Assembly (NCBI RefSeq): GCF_003933735.1
Contig: NZ_RSED01000011.1
Location: 113,136 to 177,135, forward strand
DNA length: 64,000 nt
Direction: 5' to 3'
Source of the DNA: Aquabacterium soli
GTDB lineage: Bacteria > Pseudomonadota > Gammaproteobacteria > Burkholderiales > Burkholderiaceae_C
Every line of letters begins with the position of its first letter. The stretch's first letter is position 1. Of the stretch, positions 40,580 through 50,565 are shown piece by piece. The notes under the pieces are model-generated. The model searched no databases. It saw nothing but the letters and a program-made list of their open reading frames with translations, and had not been told where the DNA came from. The translations under genes and the position numbers were made by a program.

Positions 40580-42007
40580 ATGGCCGCAGTCTTTCCCAAA
40601 CCGTACTCCAGCGCCGATGGCGCCTCCTCCAGCGACGAGATCGCGCGCCTGCGCGTGCCGCCGCACTCCATCGAGGCCGAGCAAAGCGTGCTGGGAGGCC
40701 TGCTGCTGGACAACTCCGCCTGGGACCGCGCCTCCGACCTGCTGACCGACAGTGATTTCTACCGGCATGAGCACCAGCTGATCTTCATGGCCATCCAGCA
40801 ACTGGTGAACGCCTCCAAGCCGGCCGACGTGATCACGGTGTTCGAGCAGTTGCAGATGCATGGCAAGGGCACGGAGGTGGGCGGCGTGGCCTACCTGAAC
40901 GCGCTGGCGCAGAGCGTGCCGAGCGCGGCCAACATGCGCCGCTATGCCGAGATCGTGCGCGAGCGCGCGGTGCTGCGCAAGCTGGTCTCGGTCAGCGACG
41001 AGATCGCCACCAACGCCTTCAACCCCAACGGCCGCAACGTCTCGGACCTGCTCGACGAGGCCGAGGCCAAGATCATGAAGATCGGCGAGGAGGGCAACAA
41101 GAACAAGCAGGGCTTCCACGCCATGGATGGCTTGGTGGTGGACCTGCTCGACCGCGTGCAGGAGCTGGCCGACAACGGTTCCGAAGACGTGACCGGCGTG
41201 CGCACGGGCTTCATCGAGATGGACAAGATGACGGCCGGCCTGCAAAAGGGCGATCTGATCATCCTGGCGGCGCGCCCCTCCATGGGCAAGACCGCCTTCG
41301 CCCTGAACATCGGCGAGAACGTGGCCGTGAACGAGGGCCTGCCCGTGGCCGTGTTCTCCATGGAAATGGGCGCCTCGCAGCTGGCCCTGCGGATGGTGGG
41401 CTCCATCGGCCGCATCAACCAGCAGAACCTGCGCACGGGCCGCCTGACCGACGATGAATGGGGACGCCTGAGCGAAACCGTGGAGAAGCTGCGCACGGCC
41501 AATGTGTTCATCGACGAAACGCCCGGCCTGTCGCCCAACGAACTGCGCGCACGCGCACGCCGCCTGGCGCGCCAGTTCGGCGGCACGCTGGGCCTGATCA
41601 TCATCGACTACCTGCAGCTGATGAGCGGCTCGGGCGGCAACGAGGAAAACCGCGCCACCGTGATCGGCGAGATCTCGCGGGGCCTGAAGGCCCTGGCCAA
41701 GGAGCTGCAGTGCCCGGTGATCGCGTTGTCGCAGTTGAACCGTTCGGTGGAAACACGCCCCGACAAGCGCCCGATGATGTCCGACCTGCGCGAATCCGGC
41801 GCCATCGAACAGGATGCCGACGTGATCATGTTCATCTACCGCGACGAGTACTACAACAAGGAATCGAAGATCCCCGGCATGGCCGAGATCATCATCGGCA
41901 AGCAGCGTAACGGCCCGGTGGGCAGCCTGCACCTGGCCTTCCTGAAATCGAACACGCGCTTCGAGAACCTGGCGCCAGGCACCTACGTCGGCGGCGACGA
42001 GTACTGA
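40580..42007 (+). CDS. dnaB: Replicative DNA helicase DnaB
   Basis: A 475-residue replicative helicase. The N-terminal domain (VPPHSIEAEQSVLGGLLLDN) mediates hexamer and primase contacts. The RecA-like motor has Walker A ARPSMGKTAFALNIGENVAV, Walker B IIIDYLQLMSGSG, and ELQCPVIALSQLNRSVETRP then DLRESGAIEQDADVIMFIYR. The chosen ATG (MAAVFPKPY) lacks a strong ribosome site. Upstream in-frame residues to 40445 are unlike the family. No intein is present. In many Betaproteobacteria dnaB follows rplI; here two unrelated genes have been placed between them. Confidence 0.97.
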   Translation: MAAVFPKPYSSADGASSSDEIARLRVPPHSIEAEQSVLGGLLLDNSAWDRASDLLTDSDFYRHEHQLIFMAIQQLVNASKPADVITVFEQLQMHGKGTEVGGVAYLNALAQSVPSAANMRRYAEIVRERAVLRKLVSVSDEIATNAFNPNGRNVSDLLDEAEAKIMKIGEEGNKNKQGFHAMDGLVVDLLDRVQELADNGSEDVTGVRTGFIEMDKMTAGLQKGDLIILAARPSMGKTAFALNIGENVAVNEGLPVAVFSMEMGASQLALRMVGSIGRINQQNLRTGRLTDDEWGRLSETVEKLRTANVFIDETPGLSPNELRARARRLARQFGGTLGLIIIDYLQLMSGSGGNEENRATVIGEISRGLKALAKELQCPVIALSQLNRSVETRPDKRPMMSDLRESGAIEQDADVIMFIYRDEYYNKESKIPGMAEIIIGKQRNGPVGSLHLAFLKSNTRFENLAPGTYVGGDEY

Positions 42008-42031
42008 GGCCTGCGGCTGCCGGGCCGCCGC

Positions 42032-44506
42032 TCACTTGAACAGGCCACGCAGCGTGTTCTTGATCTGGTCCTCGCGGGAAGGCTTGGCCTGGCTGGCGCC
42101 AGACGCTGCTGGTTCTGCGGCAGACTTGCCCAGCAGCTTCTTCTTGAGCTCGTCTTCCAGACGACTCTTCACGGTGTTCTGCAAGGCGCCCACGGCCACC
42201 CCGGACCACTGGACCTTCCAGTCCATGGCCTCGAAAGGCCCGGCCAGCTTGACCGGCACCGTCAGGCCCTTGAGCGCCTCGATCTCCGCACCGCCCTGCC
42301 CCTTCACCGTGCCGGTGACCGTGGTGCTGACGGTGTAGTCCACACGGCGACGCACCAGGTCCACCGCGCCTTCTCCGCCCAGGCGCAGGAAGGGGCTCTT
42401 GGCCGACAGGTCCTTGTTGCGCGCGACGCCATCGTTGATCTGGAAGCTGGCGCTCATCTCGGTGAAGTCGGTCTTCTCGGCCGCACTGCTGCGTTGCACA
42501 TCGTCGCCACGCCCCGCCAGGCGGGCCTTGGCGTCGCGCAGGGTCTTGGCCAGATTGATGCCCTTGACGGCACCATCGCGCAGCAGCAGCGAGGCCGTGC
42601 CGTCAAGGCCCGAGGTGAGCTGGGCCACGGTACGCCCTGCCGTGCCCACATCGACCTTGAGCTGGCCGCGGCCTTCGAGCACATCCTTGCCGGCCACATC
42701 CTTGAGCAGGCCGTTGATGTCCACGTTCTCGGCAGTGCCCTGCAGCGCGATCTTCTGCGCCGAACCGGCCTGTGCGCTGCCCTTGGCCTGGAAACGGCCG
42801 CCCCAGGCACCGCCAGACAGGTTCTGCACGGTCAGGCGCCCCTGGGCAAGATCGGCCAGCAGCTTGGCATCGCTCAGGCGGTACTGGCGCACCGCGAGCT
42901 GGCCAGCCGAGAGATCGAAGCGGCCATCGACCAGTGTCAGCGCAGACAGGTCCACCGGCGCCCCATCGGTGGACGGTGCCGCGGGCTTGGGCTGCCCGCC
43001 TGACGAGGCGGCTGAAGGCGATGCGCCCTTGGCCGCAGGCTGCGGCAGCAAACGGTTGAGGTCCAGCGAGGCGAACCGGGCCGAAGCCTGCACCTTGGGC
43101 ACGCCCGTGCCCAGGCGCACCGTGCCCTGTGTATCGAAGGCGTTGCCGTTGATCTGCCCCTTCAAGCCCCAACTCGCCTGCCCCGGCCCATCGTCAATGC
43201 CCGCCTGGGCGGATGCCTGGCCTGTGGCCTCGATCTGCAGGGGTTGCAGTGATGGCTCCTGCACCCTGGCCTCCAGCGAGAAGGCTTGCAGCGCCACCTG
43301 GCGCGTGGGTGCCTGCACCTCAAGATCTGCCCGTGTCTTGCCCTTGATCTCACGCGTGCCGCCTTCTCCCGCCATGCGCACGGCGAAGTCCAGCACGACC
43401 GCAGGCACCTTGAACTGCTTGAAGCCCCCGGTGGGCGCATCGCTCTTGAAGGTGGCGTCCAGGGCTGTGGGCCCCGCCAGCGCCACATTGCCCTCCAGCG
43501 TGCTGCCCTGGATCTGATCTCCCTTGACGGACAGTTCGGCCCAGTTCAGCTCAGCGTTCAAAGGCTGTCCGGCCTGGCGTGCCGCCACCTTGCTGGCCAG
43601 CTTGTAGAGCTGCAGGGACTGGGCGGCTGGATCGTACTCAAAGCGTTCCAGGCTCAAGCGGGCGTTCTCCACCACCAGGCCCGCCACCTGGGCCGCCCCT
43701 TCCAGCGACAGGTCACGCGCTTCGGCCGCACGCCGCGCGCCATCCCAGCGCAAGGCCTCGGCCTTCAATGTGGCCTTGGCCTGCTTCACGCCAGCGGCAT
43801 CTCCTTCGAGATCCAGTGACAGCTTGTCGATGAGGAACGTGTTCTGCGCCAACTGCGGCGTCAGTTGCAAGCTGCCTTGCACTCCCAGATTGGCCGGCGA
43901 AGGTTTGCTCAATGACGCCGTCGCCTTCAGGCTGATGTCGGACTTCAGCCCGTCGGCCAAGCGGCCGCTGTTGAAGGTCTGCAGCACCACCTTGCCCTGC
44001 ACCCCGGTCTGGCGATCGTCCACCACCAGGGACACATCCTTGAGCTCAATGCCGGCCACCTCGAAGGCCACCGGCTCGCCAGACGGCTCATCGGGCTTGG
44101 CCTCGGTCGATTTCTTGAGCAGGTCGTCGATGTTGCTGCGGCCTTGTGAATCGCGCGTGTAGCGCAGCGACACGCCATGGGCCTCGACGCGGTTCACCCG
44201 CAATTGCTTGTTCAGCAGCGGCCAGGCCTGCACCGACAACTCCAGGCCCTCGGCGGAGGCGAAAGCCTCCGGGCTCTGGTGCTCGCTCAGGCGCACCTGG
44301 CTGAGCTTGACGTGCAGGCTGGGCCACAGGCCCAGGGTGATGGGGCCCTGCAGCACCAGGGTGCGCTGCTGCTCGGCGCGCACCTTGTCGATGAGCACCT
44401 CCTTGTAGCGATTGGGGTCGAAGGTGGCCAACAGGTAGGCGGTCACGGCCACGGCCGCCACCACCAGGATGCCCACGCCCCATGCCAACCTGCGCAACCA
44501 CATCAC
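42032..44506 (-). CDS. AsmA family protein
   Basis: An 824-residue inner-membrane-anchored periplasmic protein. One N-terminal transmembrane helix (residues 5-27) is followed by the AsmA domain: LATFDPNRYKEVLIDKVRAE, RTLVLQGPITLGLWPSLHVK, and LLNKQLRVNRVEAHGVSLRY. The C-terminal half has the AsmA_2 region (LRDGAVKGINLAKTLRDAKA; VDYTVSTTVTGTVKGQGGAE; IEALKGLTVPVKLAGPFEAM). AsmA-like proteins form long beta-taco bridges thought to carry phospholipid to the outer membrane. A proline/serine-rich linker lies at about 500-530. The gene is convergent with dnaB. Confidence 0.92.
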   Translation of the reverse strand: MMWLRRLAWGVGILVVAAVAVTAYLLATFDPNRYKEVLIDKVRAEQQRTLVLQGPITLGLWPSLHVKLSQVRLSEHQSPEAFASAEGLELSVQAWPLLNKQLRVNRVEAHGVSLRYTRDSQGRSNIDDLLKKSTEAKPDEPSGEPVAFEVAGIELKDVSLVVDDRQTGVQGKVVLQTFNSGRLADGLKSDISLKATASLSKPSPANLGVQGSLQLTPQLAQNTFLIDKLSLDLEGDAAGVKQAKATLKAEALRWDGARRAAEARDLSLEGAAQVAGLVVENARLSLERFEYDPAAQSLQLYKLASKVAARQAGQPLNAELNWAELSVKGDQIQGSTLEGNVALAGPTALDATFKSDAPTGGFKQFKVPAVVLDFAVRMAGEGGTREIKGKTRADLEVQAPTRQVALQAFSLEARVQEPSLQPLQIEATGQASAQAGIDDGPGQASWGLKGQINGNAFDTQGTVRLGTGVPKVQASARFASLDLNRLLPQPAAKGASPSAASSGGQPKPAAPSTDGAPVDLSALTLVDGRFDLSAGQLAVRQYRLSDAKLLADLAQGRLTVQNLSGGAWGGRFQAKGSAQAGSAQKIALQGTAENVDINGLLKDVAGKDVLEGRGQLKVDVGTAGRTVAQLTSGLDGTASLLLRDGAVKGINLAKTLRDAKARLAGRGDDVQRSSAAEKTDFTEMSASFQINDGVARNKDLSAKSPFLRLGGEGAVDLVRRRVDYTVSTTVTGTVKGQGGAEIEALKGLTVPVKLAGPFEAMDWKVQWSGVAVGALQNTVKSRLEDELKKKLLGKSAAEPAASGASQAKPSREDQIKNTLRGLFK

Positions 44507-44549
44507 GGCCAGCCCTTCTCAGCGTTGTCTTTGCAACCCTTGTACCAAA

Positions 44550-44577
44550 GAAAACGGGGCCCCGCAGGGCCCCGTCT
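44550..44577 (-). terminator. Rho-independent terminator after the Bax-inhibitor-like gene
   Basis: On the minus strand ACGGGGCCC-TGCG-GGGCCCCGT runs into TTTTCTTT. The stem is nine perfect pairs. Confidence 0.85.
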
Positions 44578-44623
44578 GGAAGAGCTTGCACCGGACAGGC
44601 CCGGTGCGCGCTGCCGCTTGGCG

Positions 44624-45319
44624 TCAGTCGTCGCTGCCGCCGAAGAAGCCCAGCAGGCTCAGCAGCGACTGGAACACGTTGTAGACGCTCAGGTACACGT
44701 GCAGCGTGGCGGTGACGTAGTTGGTCTCGCCACCATCCACCACCTGCTTGAGGTCGTACAGGATGAAGGCAGAGAACAGCGCCACGGCCAGGGCTGAGAT
44801 GGTCAGCATCAGGGCCGGCAGTTGCAGGAAGATGTTGGCCACGATGGCCAGCAGCAGCACCACGGCGCCCACTGTCAGCCACTTGCCCATGCCGCCCAGG
44901 TCGCGCTTGATGGTGGTGGCCAGTGTGGCCATGGTCACGAAGACCAGGCCGGTGCCGCCGAAGGCCAGCGCGATCAGCTGGGCCCCATTGGAGAAGCCCA
45001 GCACCCGGCCGATGAGCCGCGACAGCATCAAGCCCATGAAGAAGGTGAAGGCCAGCAGCAGCACTACGCCCAGGCCCGAGTTCTTGTTCTTCTCGATGGC
45101 ATAGAAGAAGCCGAAGGCCACGGCCATGAACACGATGAAGCCGATGAAGGGGCTGCCCGCAAAGAAGCTGAAGTTGAACGCGACGCCGGCCCAGGCACCC
45201 AGCACCGTGGGCACCATCGACAGGGCCAGCAAGGCGTAGGTGTTGCGCAGCACGCGCTGGCGCTGCCCGCTCAGGGCGCTGCCATAGGCGACGTCAAGGG
45301 GTTTGAGGGATCGGTCCAT
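44624..45319 (-). CDS. Bax inhibitor-1 / YccA family membrane protein
   Basis: A 231-residue protein with seven predicted transmembrane helices. The opening (NTYALLALSMVPTVLGAWAG), the middle (FTFFMGLMLSRLIGRVLGFS) and the ending YVTATLHVYLSVYNVFQSLL with SLLGFFGG are diagnostic of the BI-1 family. YccA of E. coli inhibits the FtsH protease acting on SecY, and other bacterial members are pH-sensitive calcium leaks. The function here is inferred by family only. It is a monocistronic gene with its own terminator. Confidence 0.94.
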   Translation of the reverse strand: MDRSLKPLDVAYGSALSGQRQRVLRNTYALLALSMVPTVLGAWAGVAFNFSFFAGSPFIGFIVFMAVAFGFFYAIEKNKNSGLGVVLLLAFTFFMGLMLSRLIGRVLGFSNGAQLIALAFGGTGLVFVTMATLATTIKRDLGGMGKWLTVGAVVLLLAIVANIFLQLPALMLTISALAVALFSAFILYDLKQVVDGGETNYVTATLHVYLSVYNVFQSLLSLLGFFGGSDD

Positions 45320-45475
45320 GTGTGCTCCGTAATGACAAATGGGCGGTGTACGCCGGTCAGTGAACAGGTCCTGCGCACCATGCGAGGCTCACGTTCATTT
45401 GACGTTCAGGTTTGATTGTAGTTCCCTTGGCCGTCTTTCAGACAGCCCCACCAACCGTGGGGTTGATGCAACTTT

Positions 45476-46300
45476 TCACATGCCAGGAACCAAAGGACGA
45501 CGGCGCAGGGATTCGTACAGGCAGATGGAGGCGGCCATGGCCACATTCAAGGACTCTTCACCACCCGGTTGCGGAATGCTGACCGTCATGGCGCAGCGGC
45601 GCATCAGCTCCGGCGCCACGCCCTGACCCTCATGGCCCAGCACCCAGGCGCACGGATCAGGCAGAGGCGCCTGCGGGAGGCTGTGGTCCGCGTGAGAGCT
45701 GGTGGCCACCAAGGGGACCTCCAGCGCGGCCAGGTCGTCCATCGTGGCATTTTCCACCAGATGCAATCCCCAATGGGCACCCATCGCGGCACGCAGCACC
45801 TTGGCGGACCACAACGCGGCCGAGCCCTTGAGGGCCACCACCTGAGCCGCACCCAATGCAGATGCCGCCCGCAGGATGGTGCCTACGTTGCCGGCATCCT
45901 GCAGCCGGTCCAGCACCACAGTGGGCAGGCCAGGACGGATCTCACCGGCCCCTTGGTATCCCAGCACGAAGCCCAGTCGTGCGGGCGACTCCAGCCCGGT
46001 GAAGGTCTTCCACAGGGCCTCGGCCACGATCACCACCTTGGCGGCCTGTCGAGCCAGCATCGACAGCCGGTCGGCCTGGGCGTCGTCACGCAGCGCCCTG
46101 CCCTCCGGCCCCGTCCAGGCGGTGTCGGCGATCACGGCCAGCGGCACCTCGGCGCCGTGCGCCAGGCAGGCCGAGCACAGGTGATCGCCCTCCAGCCAGA
46201 CCTCGCCCAGCTTTCGGTAGGCCCCGGGGTCAGCGGCCAGCTTGCGCAGGCGCTGCAACAGCGGGTTGTCTCGGGACGTGATCAGTTGGAAAGCAGCCAT
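45476..46300 (-). CDS. TrmH/SpoU-family rRNA or tRNA 2'-O-methyltransferase
   Basis: A 274-residue SPOUT-class methyltransferase. The N-terminal substrate-binding region contains ITSRDNPLLQRLRKLAADPG and EVWLEGDHLCSACLAHGAEV. The trefoil-knot SAM domain has motif 1 VVLDRLQDAGNVGTILRAA, motif 2 CAWVLGHEGQGVAPELM and motif 3 SIPQPGGEESLNVAMAASIC. The substrate is probably rRNA, as for RlmB-like enzymes, but the exact nucleotide cannot be read from sequence. It ends the long minus-strand gene string, 30 bases after rnhB. Confidence 0.92.
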   Translation of the reverse strand: MAAFQLITSRDNPLLQRLRKLAADPGAYRKLGEVWLEGDHLCSACLAHGAEVPLAVIADTAWTGPEGRALRDDAQADRLSMLARQAAKVVIVAEALWKTFTGLESPARLGFVLGYQGAGEIRPGLPTVVLDRLQDAGNVGTILRAASALGAAQVVALKGSAALWSAKVLRAAMGAHWGLHLVENATMDDLAALEVPLVATSSHADHSLPQAPLPDPCAWVLGHEGQGVAPELMRRCAMTVSIPQPGGEESLNVAMAASICLYESLRRRPLVPGM

Positions 46301-46330
46301 GGGTCGCAGTGAAACTCTGAGCCTGCCGGA

Positions 46331-46987
46331 TCAGAACAAGGGCCGGATCTCGAGCGCCTCGCGCACGGGCCCGAAGCTGCGGCGGTGTTCAGGGCACGCG
46401 CCATGCGCGGCCAGCGCCGCCAGGTGCTCGGCCGTGCCATAGCCCTTGTGGCCATCGAAACCGTAGTGGGGATAGCGATCGTGCAGTTCCCGGCACAGGC
46501 GATCGCGGTGCACCTTGGCCAGGATGGAGGCCGCCGCGATGGCCGTGACCTTCGCATCACCCTTCACGATGGCCTCGGCAGGCACCTTGAGCACGGGCAG
46601 GCGATTGCCGTCGACCAGCACCTGGGCGGGCTTCAGGCGCAGCCCCTCGACGGCCCGGCGCATGGCGAGCATCGTGGCCTGCAGGATGTTGATCTGGTCG
46701 ATCTCTTCGACCGTGGCCTCGGCGATGCACAGGCACAGCGCCTTGGCGCGGATCTCGTCGAACAGGCGCTCGCGCGTGGCCGGCGTGAGCTTCTTGGAAT
46801 CGTTCAGGCCCTTGATGGGCTGTTGGTCATCCAGGATGACGGCCGCCGCCACCACGGGGCCGGCCAGCGGGCCACGGCCGGCCTCGTCCACGCCGGCCAC
46901 CAGGCCGACGGGTGTCCACAGCAGGTCGAGCTGCTGCGGCACGATGATGGGCGCGTCACCGCGCCTGGAGGACTTGGGCGATGGCAT
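46331..46987 (-). CDS. rnhB: Ribonuclease HII
   Basis: A 218-residue RNase HII removing ribonucleotides from DNA. The catalytic signature is [20 protein letters not shown] (Asp-Glu), with further acidic ligands in [12 protein letters not shown] and [20 protein letters not shown]. Motif [16 protein letters not shown] is also present. The ATG overlaps the end of lpxB by 32 bases; an in-frame GTG at 46942 would remove the overlap and still leave the whole catalytic domain. The lpxB-rnhB order is as in E. coli; dnaE does not follow here. Confidence 0.95.
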   Translation of the reverse strand: MPSPKSSRRGDAPIIVPQQLDLLWTPVGLVAGVDEAGRGPLAGPVVAAAVILDDQQPIKGLNDSKKLTPATRERLFDEIRAKALCLCIAEATVEEIDQINILQATMLAMRRAVEGLRLKPAQVLVDGNRLPVLKVPAEAIVKGDAKVTAIAAASILAKVHRDRLCRELHDRYPHYGFDGHKGYGTAEHLAALAAHGACPEHRRSFGPVREALEIRPLF

Positions 46988-48140
46988 CGCTGGCGCAGCG
47001 GGCGGTGTCCCGCTTCAAAAGGTGGTGCATCTCGGTGAAACGCTGGCGCACGGCGTCGGCCTTGGCGGGGTTGTCCAGCCAGTCCAGCACATCCTGGGCC
47101 AGCCTGTCGGGGTTGGCATCGTGCTGCAGGCGCTCGGGCACCAGGAACTCGCGCGCCAGGATGTTGGGCAGGCCGACCCAGGGCAGGTAGCCCATGTTCT
47201 TCATCAAATGCCAGTTCAGCGTGTTGAGCCGGTACGCAATGACCATGGGCACCTTGAACAGCGCCGCTTCGAGGGTGGCGGTGCCGCTGGCGATCAGGGT
47301 CACGTCGCAGGCGGCCAGCACCTCGTGCGAGCGGCCTTCGACCACAGTCAGCGGCGCATCCGGCGCGTACTGGGCCACCAGGGGATCGACCATGGCGCGC
47401 AGCCTGGGCACCACCGGCATCACGAAACGCAGTTCCGGCCGCAGCCGCGCCAGGCGGGCCACGGTCTGCAGGAAGGCCGGGGCGATGTACTTGATCTCGG
47501 AGCCGCGGCTGCCCGGCAGCACCGCGACCACCGTGTCGCCCTCGGCCAGGCCCAGCGCCTGACGCGCCGCCGCACGCGGAGGCTCCAGCGGGATCTTGTC
47601 GGCCAGCGGATGGCCCACATAGCTGGCCGGGATGCCGGCGCGCTCGTAGATCTCCGGCTCGAAGGGAAACAGGCACAGCATGTGGTCCACCGACTGGTGG
47701 ATCTTGTGGATGCGCTTGCCACGCCAGGCCCAGATCGACGGGCTCACGAAGTGCACGGACTTGATGCCGCCTGCCTTCAAGCGGGCTTCCAGGCCGAGGT
47801 TGAAATCCGGGGCGTCCACGCCGATGAACAGGCTGGGCGGATCCGCCAGCAGGCGATCACCCAATTGCGTGCGGATACCCGACAGCTCGCGGTAGTGGCG
47901 CAGCACCTCCACGAAGCCATTCACGGCGAGCTTCTCATACGGCCACCAGGCCTCAAAGCCCAGGGCGGCCATCTTCGGCCCACCGATGCCGGCCGACTGC
48001 AGGCCTGGCCAACGCTCACGCAGGCCGCTCAGCAGCAGACCCGCGAGCAGATCGCCCGACGTTTCTCCAGCCACCATCGCGATGCGCGGCGCATCACCGG
48101 GTGCAGACCAGCTCACCATCTCCGCGTCCCACGGCGGCAC
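46956..48140 (-). CDS. lpxB: Lipid-A-disaccharide synthase
   Basis: A 394-residue glycosyltransferase of family GT19. It condenses UDP-2,3-diacylglucosamine and lipid X into the lipid A disaccharide. Typical blocks are [58 protein letters not shown] and [20 protein letters not shown], with [20 protein letters not shown] near the end. The first seven residues (MPPWDAE) are not conserved, so the ATG at 48119 may be the true start. It is separated from lpxA by a 118-base gap holding a GC-rich repeat. Confidence 0.97.
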   Translation of the reverse strand: MPPWDAEMVSWSAPGDAPRIAMVAGETSGDLLAGLLLSGLRERWPGLQSAGIGGPKMAALGFEAWWPYEKLAVNGFVEVLRHYRELSGIRTQLGDRLLADPPSLFIGVDAPDFNLGLEARLKAGGIKSVHFVSPSIWAWRGKRIHKIHQSVDHMLCLFPFEPEIYERAGIPASYVGHPLADKIPLEPPRAAARQALGLAEGDTVVAVLPGSRGSEIKYIAPAFLQTVARLARLRPELRFVMPVVPRLRAMVDPLVAQYAPDAPLTVVEGRSHEVLAACDVTLIASGTATLEAALFKVPMVIAYRLNTLNWHLMKNMGYLPWVGLPNILAREFLVPERLQHDANPDRLAQDVLDWLDNPAKADAVRQRFTEMHHLLKRDTARCASDAIAQVLQAR

Positions 48141-48210
48141 GCGCCATCAAGGCCCGCCAGAGGCGGCCGCCCAGCACGGCATCCGACGACCCGGCTCTGC
48201 CGATCGAAGG

Positions 48211-48255
48211 GATGCGCCCCCTTGAGGGGGCCGGCGAAGCCGGTAGGGGGTGGGC
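48211..48255. repeat. GC-rich intergenic repeat of adjacent hairpins between lpxA and lpxB
   Basis: GCCCCC-TTGA-GGGGGC abuts CCGGC-GAA-GCCGG and then a lone AGGGGG that could re-pair with the first arm. The layout looks like the dispersed intergenic hairpin repeats common in Comamonadaceae-related genomes. Only this copy is obvious in the window, so the multicopy nature is from general knowledge. Confidence 0.5.
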
Positions 48256-48258
48256 TTC

Positions 48259-49047
48259 TCACCTCACGATGCCTCGGGTAGAGGCAAGCAGGAAGGACAG
48301 CATCAGGTCCACATCGGCTTCAGCCTCGGGGTGCGAAGCCTTCAGGCCATCGATCTGGCCCTTGGCCTGCTCCAGCGTCAGGCCCTGGCGGTAGAGCGCC
48401 TTGTGCATCTGCTTGACGGCCGACAGGCGCTCCGCACTGAAACCGCGGCGGCGCAGGCCTTCGAGGTTCACGCCATGCGCCGCGGCCATGTTGCCCTGCG
48501 CCATCACGAAAGGCGGCAGATCCTGGCCCAGTGCCGTGCACATGCCGGTCATGGCGTGCGCACCGATCTTGACGAACTGGTGCACACCGCTCATACCGCC
48601 CACGATCACCCAGTCGCCCACGTGTACGTGGCCAGCCAGCTGCACGCTGTTGGCCAGGATGACGTGGCTGCCCACACGGCAATCGTGCGCCACGTGCACA
48701 TAGGCCATGATCCAGTTGTCATCGCCCACGCGGGTGACGCCCTCATCCTGCACGGTGCCCGTGTTGAAGGTGCAGCACTCGCGGATGGTGTTGCGGTGCC
48801 CGATCTCCAGTCGGGTGGGCTCGCCCGCGTACTTCTTGTCCTGCGGCTCGCCGCCCACGGCCACGTTCGAGAAGAAGCGGTTGTCGCGGCCGATGGTCGT
48901 GTGCCCTTCGATCACGCAGTGAGCGCCCACGGTCGTGCCTTCGTCGATGCGCACATGCGGGCCGACGATGCTGTAGGCGCCGATGGTGACGTTCTCGCCC
49001 AGCTGGGCCTGGCTGTCGACCAGCGCGGTGGGATGGATGTTGGCCAT
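48259..49047 (-). CDS. lpxA: UDP-N-acetylglucosamine acyltransferase
   Basis: A 262-residue left-handed beta-helix acyltransferase, first step of lipid A synthesis. Hexapeptide repeats fill residues 1-190 ([40 protein letters not shown]). The catalytic His lies in [20 protein letters not shown]. The C-terminal helical domain contains [20 protein letters not shown]. It lies 13 bases after fabZ. Confidence 0.98.
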   Translation of the reverse strand: MANIHPTALVDSQAQLGENVTIGAYSIVGPHVRIDEGTTVGAHCVIEGHTTIGRDNRFFSNVAVGGEPQDKKYAGEPTRLEIGHRNTIRECCTFNTGTVQDEGVTRVGDDNWIMAYVHVAHDCRVGSHVILANSVQLAGHVHVGDWVIVGGMSGVHQFVKIGAHAMTGMCTALGQDLPPFVMAQGNMAAAHGVNLEGLRRRGFSAERLSAVKQMHKALYRQGLTLEQAKGQIDGLKASHPEAEADVDLMLSFLLASTRGIVR

Positions 49048-49060
49048 CGCGGCGCTCCTG

Positions 49061-49510
49061 TCAGTCGATGCGGCGCATCGTGCACATCAGCTGCGCATCG
49101 ACGGCCACCTCGCCGTCGACCAGGCCTTGTGCCTTGAACTTGTAGATGCCGGCCTTGGCCCGCTCCACGGACACTTCCAGGATGAGCTGGTCACCCGGCT
49201 CCACCGGCCGCTTGAAGCGCGCGTTGTCGATGCCGACGAAGTAGTACACCGTCTTGTCATCGGTCTTCACGCCCTGGCTGGCAAACGACAGCAGCGCGGC
49301 CGCCTGGGCCAGCGCCTCCAGCATCATCACGCCGGGCATGACCGGGCGGTGCGGGAAGTGGCCGGTGAAGTACGGCTCGTTGATCGTGACGTTCTTGACG
49401 GCGCGGATGCGCTTGTTCTCTTCGAGCTCCAACACGCGGTCCACCAGCAGGATGGGATAGCGGTGCGGCAAGAGCTCGAGGATCTTGTGGATGTCCATCT
49501 TCACGGTCAT
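49061..49510 (-). CDS. fabZ: 3-hydroxyacyl-ACP dehydratase FabZ
   Basis: A 149-residue hot-dog-fold dehydratase for fatty-acid elongation, working on short and long chains including the 3-hydroxyacyl-ACPs that LpxA and LpxD also use. Catalytic residues are His51 in [20 protein letters not shown] and Glu65 in the same block. [20 protein letters not shown] opens the fold. Its ATG overlaps the lpxD stop by four bases. Confidence 0.98.
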   Translation of the reverse strand: MTVKMDIHKILELLPHRYPILLVDRVLELEENKRIRAVKNVTINEPYFTGHFPHRPVMPGVMMLEALAQAAALLSFASQGVKTDDKTVYYFVGIDNARFKRPVEPGDQLILEVSVERAKAGIYKFKAQGLVDGEVAVDAQLMCTMRRID

Positions 49511-50565
49511 GGGGATTTTCTTTCAAGCGCGCGAAGTCGCTCGCGCAGCGAATGGAGTTGGCGCAAGGTCGCGGCGTTCTTCTCCCACGACGCGTTGTCA
49601 TCAGAGGGAAAGATGCCGGTGTACTGACCAGGCTTGTGGATGGAGCGCGAAATGAGCGTGCCGGCCGAAACGTGCACATGATCGGCCAGCGTCAGGTGGC
49701 CGAGGACCATGCCGCCGCCGCCCACGGTGCAGTGCTTGCCGAACACAGTGCTGCCTGCCACGCCCACGCAGCCCGCCATGGCGGTGTGCGCGCCGACGCG
49801 CACGTTATGCGCGATCTGCACCAGGTTGTCCAGCTTGACCCCGTCTTCGAGGATGGTGTCGCCCAGGGCGCCGCGGTCCACGCAGGTGTTGGCACCCAGT
49901 TCGACGTCGTTGCCGATGCGCACGGTGCCGAGTTGTTCTATCTTTTCCCAGCGGCCCTGCACCGGCGCAAAGCCGAAACCATCGGCCCCGATCACCACGC
50001 CACTGTGCAGGATGCAGCGCTCGCCGATCACGCAGTCGAACCCGATGGTGACCCGGGCGGACAGGCGCGTGCCAGCACCGATGCGCGCATGCGCGCCCAC
50101 CACCGTGTGCGGCCCGATAACCACGCCATCGCCGATCTCGGCGCCCTCTTCGATCACGGCCAGCGGGCCGATGTCGACATCGCGGCCCAGCGCTGCCGTG
50201 GGGTGGACCACCGCCGATGGATGGATGGCAGGCGCCGCTCGCGGGCGCACACGCTGGGCCCACCATTGACTCAGGCGCGCGAAATACAGGTAAGGATCGT
50301 CCGCGATGATGGCTGCGCCACGCGCTGAGGCCTCGTCGCGCACCGCTGGCGACACGATCACGCAGCCCGCTTGCGTGGTCTGCAGTTGCGCGCGGTATTT
50401 GGGGTTGGCCAGAAACGAAATGCAGCCGGGGTCGGCTGCATCGAGGGGCGCGATACGCGAGATCAACAGCCCCGGCGGCCCCAGCAACTCGCCACCAAGA
50501 TCCTGGACCAGATCGCCCAGCGTCACCTGAAAGGGTGCGCCCGGCTGGACAGGGGTCAGGTTCAC
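49507..50565 (-). CDS. lpxD: UDP-3-O-(3-hydroxyacyl)glucosamine N-acyltransferase
   Basis: A 352-residue acyltransferase. The N-terminal uridine-binding domain ([20 protein letters not shown]) precedes the beta-helix ([40 protein letters not shown]). The catalytic His is in [20 protein letters not shown]. The C-terminal helix [16 protein letters not shown] may bind ACP. It overlaps both neighbours (skp and fabZ) by four bases, so translation is coupled along the skp-lpxD-fabZ stretch. Confidence 0.98.
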   Translation of the reverse strand: MNLTPVQPGAPFQVTLGDLVQDLGGELLGPPGLLISRIAPLDAADPGCISFLANPKYRAQLQTTQAGCVIVSPAVRDEASARGAAIIADDPYLYFARLSQWWAQRVRPRAAPAIHPSAVVHPTAALGRDVDIGPLAVIEEGAEIGDGVVIGPHTVVGAHARIGAGTRLSARVTIGFDCVIGERCILHSGVVIGADGFGFAPVQGRWEKIEQLGTVRIGNDVELGANTCVDRGALGDTILEDGVKLDNLVQIAHNVRVGAHTAMAGCVGVAGSTVFGKHCTVGGGGMVLGHLTLADHVHVSAGTLISRSIHKPGQYTGIFPSDDNASWEKNAATLRQLHSLRERLRALERKSP

